Origin: Vibrio pomeroyi
GTDB taxonomy: Bacteria; Pseudomonadota; Gammaproteobacteria; Enterobacterales; Vibrionaceae
Assembly: GCA_041879425.1 (NCBI GenBank)
Contig: CP090854.1
Span: 62,001-126,000 of the forward strand
Length of the DNA: 64,000 bases
Direction of reading: 5' to 3'
Below the pieces are notes generated by a model. That model was not told where the DNA came from and did not search any database. It saw only the letters and a program-made list of their open reading frames with translations. Each line of letters starts with the position of its first letter. Within the stretch, counting starts at the first letter, position 1. Shown here one piece after another: positions 58,660 through 64,000 of this stretch. Made by a program: the position numbers and the translations under genes.

Positions 58660-59857
58660 CGAACCACAAAGCCCTGTGCAGTGGTTAGTTTGGTCGACAA
58701 GCCAACAAGAAGTGATAGCAAGTGGCGAACTGTCTAGCTGGGAACAGCTTGATGAGTTAACGCCTTACGCTGAAAAGCGCAGCTGTATCGCTTTATTGCC
58801 GGGAAATGAATGCTTAATTAAGCGTGTTGAGATCCCGAAAGGTGCTGCTCGCCAGTTCGATTCTATGCTGCCGTTTTTGTTAGAAGACGAAGTCGCACAA
58901 GATATCGAAGACTTACACCTGACTATTTTAGATAAAGACGCCACTCATGCGACCGTGTGTGGTGTTGAACGTGAATGGCTAAAACAAGCGTTAGAGCAGT
59001 TCCGCGAAGCTAATATTGTCTTCCGTAAGGTATTACCAGACACGCTAGCTGTTCCTTTGGAAGAGCAAGGCATCAGTGCGTTGCAGATAGACCAGCATTG
59101 GCTATTGCGCCAAGGCAACTATCAAGCAGTATCAATCAGTGAAGCATGGCTCCCAATGTTTTTGCAAAGTGATTGGGTTGTCGTTGATGACGAAGAAAAG
59201 CCTGCGACGATCTTCAGTTACACCTCAATGCCGAGCGACGACGTTCAGCAGCAAAGTGGAGTGGAGTGGCAAGCTAAGCCTGCTGAGTTGGTGATGTCTT
59301 TACTGAGTCAACAAGCGATCACAAGCAGCGTAAATTTACTGACTGGCACCTTTAAAACCAAATCTTCATTCAGTAAATATTGGCGCGTTTGGCAGAAAGT
59401 GGCGATTGCGGCTTGTTTGCTGGTGGCCGTGATTGTGACTCAACAAGTGTTGAAGGTTCAACAGTATGAAGCGCAAGCCGAAGCTTACAGAATGGAAAGT
59501 GAGCGCATCTTTAGAACGGTATTGCCAGGTAAACAGCGTATTCCAACTGTGAGCTACCTTAAGCGTCAGATGAACGATGAAGCCAAGAAGTATGGCGGTT
59601 CAGGCGATGGTGATTCCTTACTGGGATGGCTAGCCTTGTTGCCAGAGACTTTAGGGCAGGTGAAATCGATTGAAGTCGAAAGTATTCGCTACGATGGCAA
59701 CCGTTCTGAGGTTCGACTACAGGCTAAAAGCTCTGACTTCCAACATTTTGAGACCGCGAGAGTGAAGCTCGAAGAGAAGTTTACCGTTGAGCAAGGGCCA
59801 TTGAATCGTAATGGTGATGCTGTGTTTGGCAGCTTTACTCTTAAACCCCGTCAGTAA
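58628..59857 (+). CDS. gspL: Type II secretion protein GspL (EpsL)
   Basis: GspL recruits the ATPase GspE to the inner membrane. The 409-residue protein has an actin-like cytoplasmic domain (1-240; [17 protein letters not shown]), one membrane helix (about 258-277; [17 protein letters not shown]), and a periplasmic ferredoxin-like domain. The GTG at 58628, with GGAGG seven bases before it, is the proper start ([10 protein letters not shown]). It overlaps the end of gspK by 32 bp. Confidence 0.95.
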   Translation: MSEFLTVRLSSEPQSPVQWLVWSTSQQEVIASGELSSWEQLDELTPYAEKRSCIALLPGNECLIKRVEIPKGAARQFDSMLPFLLEDEVAQDIEDLHLTILDKDATHATVCGVEREWLKQALEQFREANIVFRKVLPDTLAVPLEEQGISALQIDQHWLLRQGNYQAVSISEAWLPMFLQSDWVVVDDEEKPATIFSYTSMPSDDVQQQSGVEWQAKPAELVMSLLSQQAITSSVNLLTGTFKTKSSFSKYWRVWQKVAIAACLLVAVIVTQQVLKVQQYEAQAEAYRMESERIFRTVLPGKQRIPTVSYLKRQMNDEAKKYGGSGDGDSLLGWLALLPETLGQVKSIEVESIRYDGNRSEVRLQAKSSDFQHFETARVKLEEKFTVEQGPLNRNGDAVFGSFTLKPRQ

Positions 59858-59877
59858 CCTGCGTAAGGAGTTCAGTG

Positions 59878-60366
59878 ATGAGAAATATGATTGAGCCACT
59901 CCAAGCGTGGTGGACTTCAATAAGTCAAAGGGAGCAGCGATTAGTTGTCGGCTGCTCAATTTTATTGGTGGTAGGTGTGGTTTATTGGGGGCTAATACAA
60001 CCACTCAGTCAGCGAGCTGAACTCGCGCAAAGCCGAATTCAGAGTGAGAAGCAACTGCTGGCTTGGGTAACCAATAAAGCCAATGAAGTGGTTGAACTAC
60101 GAGGCAGTGGTGGCATCAGTGCTAGTCAGCCTTTGAATCAATCTGTGCCTGCTTCTATGCGTCGTTTTAAGATTGAGTTGATTCGCGTGCAACCACGTGG
60201 CGAGATGCTGCAAGTATGGGTGAAACCTGTACCCTTTAATCAGTTCGTAGATTGGCTAACATACCTGAAAGAAAAGCAGGGTGTTGAGGTTGAGTTCATG
60301 GACATTGATCGTTCTGATAGCCCCGGGGTTATTGACGTCAACCGACTACAGTTTAAACGAGGTTAA
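59878..60366 (+). CDS. gspM: Type II secretion protein GspM (EpsM)
   Basis: GspM pairs with GspL at the inner membrane. The 162-residue protein has a short cytoplasmic start (IEPLQAWWTSISQREQR), a membrane helix (about 21-40; LVVGCSILLVVGVVYWGLI), and a periplasmic ferredoxin-like domain (FKIELIRVQPRGEMLQVWVK). GTG 59875 and ATG 59878 are adjacent; AAGGAG seven bases from the ATG favours 59878. Confidence 0.94.
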   Translation: MRNMIEPLQAWWTSISQREQRLVVGCSILLVVGVVYWGLIQPLSQRAELAQSRIQSEKQLLAWVTNKANEVVELRGSGGISASQPLNQSVPASMRRFKIELIRVQPRGEMLQVWVKPVPFNQFVDWLTYLKEKQGVEVEFMDIDRSDSPGVIDVNRLQFKRG

Positions 60367-60367
60367 T

Positions 60368-61147
60368 GTGAAACGCGGTTTATCTTTGAAGTTAGGTTTG
60401 CTCTTTGGTGGCATCTTTATTGTCTTTTTCTCGGTTAGCTTGTTGCTGCACTTACCGGCCTCGTTTGCTCTTAAGCATGCACCTGTTGTTCGTGGTTTGA
60501 ACATTGAAGGCGTTGAAGGGACTGTTTGGCAAGGTCGCGCCAATAACGTCGTGTGGCAGCGTGTTAATTACGGTTCAGTACAGTGGGACTTCCAGTTCTC
60601 TAAACTGTTCCAAGCCAAAGCTGAGCTAGCGGTTCGTTTTGGTCGTAATAGCGACATGAACTTGTCAGGAAAAGGGCGTGTTGGGTACAGCATGAATGGT
60701 GCGTATGCGGAAAACTTAGTGGCATCAATGCCCGCTGCTAATGTGATGAAATATGCCCCAACCATTCCAGTGCCGGTTTCGATTGGTGGACAAGTAGAAC
60801 TGACGATCAAACATGCGGTTCATACTCAGCCTTGGTGCCAATCGGGCGAAGGTACGCTTGCTTGGTCTGGTGCTGCCGTTGACTCTCCGGTGGGTTCATT
60901 AGACCTAGGTCCTGTAATTGCCGACATAACTTGTGAAGACAATACTATTGCTGCCAAAGGTACTCAGAAGAGTGACCAAGTGGATAGCGAGTTTTCGGCG
61001 AGCGTTACGCCAAATCAAAGCTACACCTCAGCGGCATGGTTTAAACCGGGCGCAGAATTCCCGCCAGCCATGCAGAGTCAGCTTAAGTGGCTAAGCAACC
61101 CAGATAGCCAAGGTAAGTACCAGTTTAGCTATCAAGGGCGTTTTTAG
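60368..61147 (+). CDS. gspN: Type II secretion protein GspN (EpsN)
   Basis: GspN is an optional inner-membrane component found in a subset of type II systems including vibrios. The 259-residue protein has one membrane anchor (about 6-28; LKLGLLFGGIFIVFFSVSLLL), then a beta-rich periplasmic domain with LNIEGVEGTVWQGRANNVVW. GTG 60368 lies one base after the gspM stop and has GAGG upstream. It is the last gene of the operon, and a strong terminator follows at 61201. Confidence 0.94.
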   Translation: MKRGLSLKLGLLFGGIFIVFFSVSLLLHLPASFALKHAPVVRGLNIEGVEGTVWQGRANNVVWQRVNYGSVQWDFQFSKLFQAKAELAVRFGRNSDMNLSGKGRVGYSMNGAYAENLVASMPAANVMKYAPTIPVPVSIGGQVELTIKHAVHTQPWCQSGEGTLAWSGAAVDSPVGSLDLGPVIADITCEDNTIAAKGTQKSDQVDSEFSASVTPNQSYTSAAWFKPGAEFPPAMQSQLKWLSNPDSQGKYQFSYQGRF

Positions 61148-61200
61148 TCAGATAGCTTCTTTTGATCTCGTATCCGCTAGTTATCCGAGAGCAAGATATA

Positions 61201-61235
61201 AAAAATGGGCACCTCATTGAGGTGCCCATTTTATT
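61201..61235. terminator. Terminator of the gsp operon, bidirectional
   Basis: AAAATGGGCACCTCA / TGAGGTGCCCATTTT is a 15-bp near-perfect stem with A- and T-runs on either side, between gspN and the convergent cysQ. Confidence 0.9.
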
Positions 61236-61268
61236 TGGATAATCAGATTGTTATGAGACTAAGTGGCT

Positions 61269-62096
61269 TTAGTCTTTACCCTGTAAGATCTCTGCCCAAG
61301 GTAAGTCCGCGTCACCAAGCACGATGAAGTTCGGGTTCTCAAGGGTCTCTCTTTCGTTGTAAGAGAGCGGTTCTAGTTGAGTACTCAAGATACGACCGCC
61401 AGCTTCCTCAACAATGCACTGGGTTGCTGCGGTATCCCACTCGCCAGTAGGTCCGAGGCGCAGATAACAATCCACAGCGCCTTCCGCGACTAAACAGGCT
61501 TTGAGTGCGGCAGAGCCAAGAGGCACCAAGTCATAGTTCCAAGCCGAGCTCATGCGGCTTGTGATACGGTTTATGTCTTGGCGGCGGCTTATCGCCATTG
61601 CGATGGATTGGTTTGGCAGCTCGTGACGGTGCGTTTTAATTTTAACGCTGTCATTAAGGTCTGGGATCTTCCAAGCCCCTTTGCCACTGTAAGCGTAATA
61701 GCTCACACCAGAAACAGGCGCATACACCACACCCATTACCGGTTTGTTATGTTCGATTAGGGCGATAATTGTCGCGAAATCACCACTTCTTGCGATGAAC
61801 TCCTGTGTTCCATCTAATGGGTCAACTAACCAGTAACGATCCCATTGCGCGCGCTTTTCTAGGCTAATGTCAGCGGCTTCTTCAGATAACACCGGGATAT
61901 CTGGGGTTAGCTCACTGAGCTTTTTCGAGATCAGCTTATGCGCTGCCAGATCGGCACTGGTGACTGGTGTGTCGTCACTCTTGGTGAACTCTTCGTAATC
62001 TTTCTTTTCGTAGATCTCTAAGATGAGTTGGCCTGCAGAGCGAGCAACCTCAATCACAGAGGGTAGGAGATGAGACAAATCTTTTGTTGTTGGCAT
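61269..62096 (-). CDS. cysQ: 3'(2'),5'-bisphosphate nucleotidase CysQ
   Basis: CysQ removes the 3' phosphate of PAP formed during sulfate assimilation. The 275-residue protein has the inositol-monophosphatase fold with the metal motif WLVDPLDGTQEFI, the upstream Glu in VLSEEAADISL, and the C-terminal GEWDTAATQCIVEEAGG. All metal-binding acids are visible. It lies 34 bp downstream of nudE on the same strand, making a nudE-cysQ pair, as is usual in gammaproteobacteria. Confidence 0.95.
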   Translation of the reverse strand: MPTTKDLSHLLPSVIEVARSAGQLILEIYEKKDYEEFTKSDDTPVTSADLAAHKLISKKLSELTPDIPVLSEEAADISLEKRAQWDRYWLVDPLDGTQEFIARSGDFATIIALIEHNKPVMGVVYAPVSGVSYYAYSGKGAWKIPDLNDSVKIKTHRHELPNQSIAMAISRRQDINRITSRMSSAWNYDLVPLGSAALKACLVAEGAVDCYLRLGPTGEWDTAATQCIVEEAGGRILSTQLEPLSYNERETLENPNFIVLGDADLPWAEILQGKD

Positions 62097-62130
62097 AAAT
62101 ATTCTCTTACTCTTCGAGTGCGCTTTGGCT

Positions 62131-62682
62131 TTAATTATTATTGAGTGATCGAAGGGTCAATAGTAGGGCGGTAATACTGCGAGCCTCACAGAAGTCGAGA
62201 TGCGTTAATAGCTCTTCGGCTTGAGCAAGTGGCCAGCGCACAATGTCCAGTGGTTCAGGTTCATCACCTTCTAGCTTCTCTGGGTAGAGGTCTTCTGCGA
62301 TAAACAGCGTCATTTTGCTAGAAAAGTAAGAGGGAGCGAGGATCACTTCCTTTAGTGGAGTGAGTTTGTTGGCACCAAAGCCAATCTCTTCTTTGAGTTC
62401 ACGAACTGCGGCTTCACTCGGGTGTTCGCCTGGATCAATCAGTCCTTTCGGAAAGCCGAGCTCATAGCGTTCAGTACCCGCTGCGTATTCACGCACTAAT
62501 AGAATATCGCCCTGTTCAGTAATCGGAACCATCATTACTGCGTTGCGCCCGCTGGGCTTCATGCGTTCGTAAGTGCGCTCTTCACCGTTTGAAAAGCGTA
62601 AGTCGAGAGACTCGATAGAGAATAGTTTTGATTGAGCGACAGTTTGCTGAGCCAAAATTTCTGGCTTGGTCCTTTTTGTCAT
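62131..62682 (-). CDS. nudE: ADP compounds hydrolase NudE (Nudix)
   Basis: NudE hydrolyses ADP-ribose, Ap3A and NADH-type compounds. The 183-residue protein has the complete Nudix box, beginning GLIDPGEHPSEAAVREL and continuing KEEIGF, plus the NudE-type start IESLDLRFSNGEERTYERM. A ribosome site AAGGAG lies a few bases before ATG 62682. The roughly 300 bp upstream (62683-62980) hold its promoter and the nfuA terminator, and I see no other gene there. Confidence 0.94.
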   Translation of the reverse strand: MTKRTKPEILAQQTVAQSKLFSIESLDLRFSNGEERTYERMKPSGRNAVMMVPITEQGDILLVREYAAGTERYELGFPKGLIDPGEHPSEAAVRELKEEIGFGANKLTPLKEVILAPSYFSSKMTLFIAEDLYPEKLEGDEPEPLDIVRWPLAQAEELLTHLDFCEARSITALLLTLRSLNNN

Positions 62683-62921
62683 TGCGCTCGCTCCTTAGCT
62701 CATTGGAATTCTTTCTTATAAAGTCATTCTAATATAGGGGAAATGACGTTGAGTTCCTAGATCCGAGTTTTCATATCCGAGAATTATTGAAGCAGGAACC
62801 GATTGCGATCACTTGAATACCTTACTCAAGATGGTAACGAGGCGAGAATATGAGTAAGGAGCATAAGGAATACAAGAGCATAGGAAGCCTGGATTAGAGT
62901 GTGTATGCTCAGCCCGAAAAC

Positions 62922-62954
62922 AAAAAAGGTTGATGCTTGCGCATCAACCTTTCA
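62922..62954 (-). terminator. Terminator after nfuA
   Basis: On the minus strand AAAGGTTGATGC-GCAA-GCATCAACCTTTTTT is a perfect stem ending in a T-run. Confidence 0.88.
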
Positions 62955-62980
62955 AATAACGACTAACACTAAATCAGTGA

Positions 62981-63565
62981 TTAGTAGTAAGAGTGCTCAC
63001 CACGATCGTGCTCAGTTGCATCACGAACAGCAGTCAGTTCACCTTCGAATTGTTGAAGAAGTTCTTTCTCGATGCCTTCTTTTAGAGTCACATCAACCAT
63101 AGAACAACCGTTACAACCACCGCCGAATGCTACGATAGCAGCACCGTCTTCAGTGATTTCTACCAAGCTAACATGACCGCCGTGACCAGCAAGTTGTGGG
63201 TTAACTTGTGTTTGAATTGCGTATTCAACACGTTCTAGAAGCGGCGCATCGTCTGATACTTTACGCATCTTAGCGTTAGGTGCTTTAAGTGTTAGTTGAG
63301 AGCCCATTTTGTCTGTAACGAAGTCGATTTCAGCTTCATCTAGGAACGGTAGGCTTAGCTCATCTACGTATGCAGAGAAAGCTTCGAACTTAAGCTCTGT
63401 GTCAGATGCTTCAATCGCATCTGTTGGGCAGTAAGAAACACCACACTCAGCGTTTTGTGTACCTGGGTTTACCACGAACACACGAATGTTTGTACCTTCA
63501 GGCTGCTGTGACAGCAGATTGGCAAAATGAGTTTGAGCTGTTTCTGTAATAGTAATATTTGACAC
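62981..63565 (-). CDS. nfuA: Fe-S cluster carrier protein NfuA
   Basis: NfuA carries 4Fe-4S clusters to target enzymes, mainly under oxidative stress or iron limitation. The 194-residue protein has an N-terminal degenerate A-type domain ([18 protein letters not shown]) and a C-terminal Nfu domain with the cluster-binding CxxC in [15 protein letters not shown]. The frame is open to 63718, but the GTG at 63565 (VSNITITE) gives the family length. It follows comF by about 110 bp; in E. coli the neighbour is gntX, a ComF-family gene, in the same position. Confidence 0.96.
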   Translation of the reverse strand: MSNITITETAQTHFANLLSQQPEGTNIRVFVVNPGTQNAECGVSYCPTDAIEASDTELKFEAFSAYVDELSLPFLDEAEIDFVTDKMGSQLTLKAPNAKMRKVSDDAPLLERVEYAIQTQVNPQLAGHGGHVSLVEITEDGAAIVAFGGGCNGCSMVDVTLKEGIEKELLQQFEGELTAVRDATEHDRGEHSYY

Positions 63566-63674
63566 GACGAATACCTGAGTAAATTTGTAGGCTATTAGCG
63601 CCATTCTACTCCTGTCAGATTTGTAATTCAGCCCTTTTTTGTTGGATTGCTGTACAAGTAGCGACTCACACCAG

Positions 63675-64000
63675 TTATCCAGAGGGCTCAGGAGTGCGGC
63701 AGATGCAGTAAATATCAATCCTTTTCACCCCTACTTCAAGTAGTAATTGGCATAATTGATACACAGTACTGCCTGTGGTTACAACATCATCAATTATCGC
63801 GATGTGCGAATAATCCGTCGCTGAGAAGTTTAAATTTTTCAGAACGAAAGCGCCTTTCAGATTACTTTTTCTTGCCGACTTAGTGAGCCCTTGTTGCGAA
63901 GTGGTTGAGCGGGTTCGTCTAAATAAAACGGCATTTTTGATGTTGAGCTCGTGAGCAGTGTAACGCGCCAATAACTGACTCTGATTAAAGCCACGATAAA
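63675..64000 (-). CDS. comF: ComF-family phosphoribosyltransferase-like protein (5' part cut by window edge)
   Basis: This is the C-terminal half of a ComF/GntX protein, needed in competent bacteria for DNA uptake and close to type I phosphoribosyltransferases. The readable part runs from [16 protein letters not shown] through [19 protein letters not shown] to the PRPP-binding loop [13 protein letters not shown] and a C-terminal Cys ([10 protein letters not shown]). The frame is open to the window end, so the internal TTG at 63971 is not the true start. Confidence 0.88.
   Translation of the reverse strand, partial: YRGFNQSQLLARYTAHELNIKNAVLFRRTRSTTSQQGLTKSARKSNLKGAFVLKNLNFSATDYSHIAIIDDVVTTGSTVYQLCQLLLEVGVKRIDIYCICRTPEPSG

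Noticed and set aside
62700..62920. Possible sRNA or repeat between nudE and nfuA
   Set aside because: No promoter pair, hairpin or second copy other than the nfuA terminator could be supported.

Overview
This window is a contiguous piece of a Vibrio main chromosome. Protein similarity and gene order point to the Vibrionaceae, and I suspect the Splendidus clade, but I cannot prove species from sequence alone. The evidence is the hemB-ryhB-polA-spf-engB-cytochrome c4 order, the rmuC-ubiEJB-tatABC cluster, the glnA-glnLG cluster, and the hslR-hslO-pckA block divergent from a complete general secretion operon (gspC to gspN). I see no rRNA, tRNA, CRISPR array, prophage or transposase gene. Coding density is high and almost all genes are core housekeeping genes.

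Layout. 1-4.4 kb: the end of asnC, a periplasmic-sensor GGDEF-EAL protein, and rsmJ. 4.5-10.2 kb: an unrecognised Cys/Lys-rich protein behind a Fur-like palindrome, two DMT transporters, and a stress/iron group (uspA, ftnA, uspB) next to a YhiN-type flavoprotein. 10.2-17.7 kb: rmuC, ubiquinone genes ubiE-ubiJ-ubiB, tatABC, a 38-residue zinc-ribbon-like protein missed by ordinary gene calling, and a TatD nuclease. 17.8-29.7 kb: hemB (zinc-independent type), a GNAT gene, the sRNA gene ryhB, polA, Spot 42, a small membrane protein, engB, cytochrome c4, a CsrB/CsrC-family sRNA, a methyltransferase, yihI, a DUF2489 protein and hemN. 29.7-38 kb: a CACHE-type GGDEF-EAL protein, glnG-glnL, a DUF4124 protein and glnA, with NtrC sites and a sigma-54 promoter. 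38-46 kb: typA, a P-loop ATPase, a DUF2959 lipoprotein, yihY, dtd, a YiiD-type protein and an AsmA-like protein. 46-49.3 kb: pckA, hslO, hslR. 49.6-61.1 kb: the type II secretion operon. 61.2-64 kb: cysQ, nudE, nfuA and the 3' part of comF.

The genes do not form one system. There are several regulatory hubs: iron (Fur/RyhB, ftnA, nfuA, hemB/hemN), carbon storage (CsrC-like sRNA, Spot 42, pckA), nitrogen (glnA/NtrBC), c-di-GMP (two GGDEF-EAL proteins) and protein export (Tat and type II secretion).

The observations that most deserve a second look are: a 162-bp MITE-like element with terminal inverted repeats, present in two opposite copies, one of which fills a whole divergent promoter region; an oriC-like cluster of DnaA boxes and GATC sites upstream of polA; the hidden 38-residue CxxC protein between tatC and the tatD-family gene; short in-frame tandem duplications in the prepilin leaders of both GspI and GspJ; and the Fur-box Cys-rich/Lys-rich protein of unknown function.
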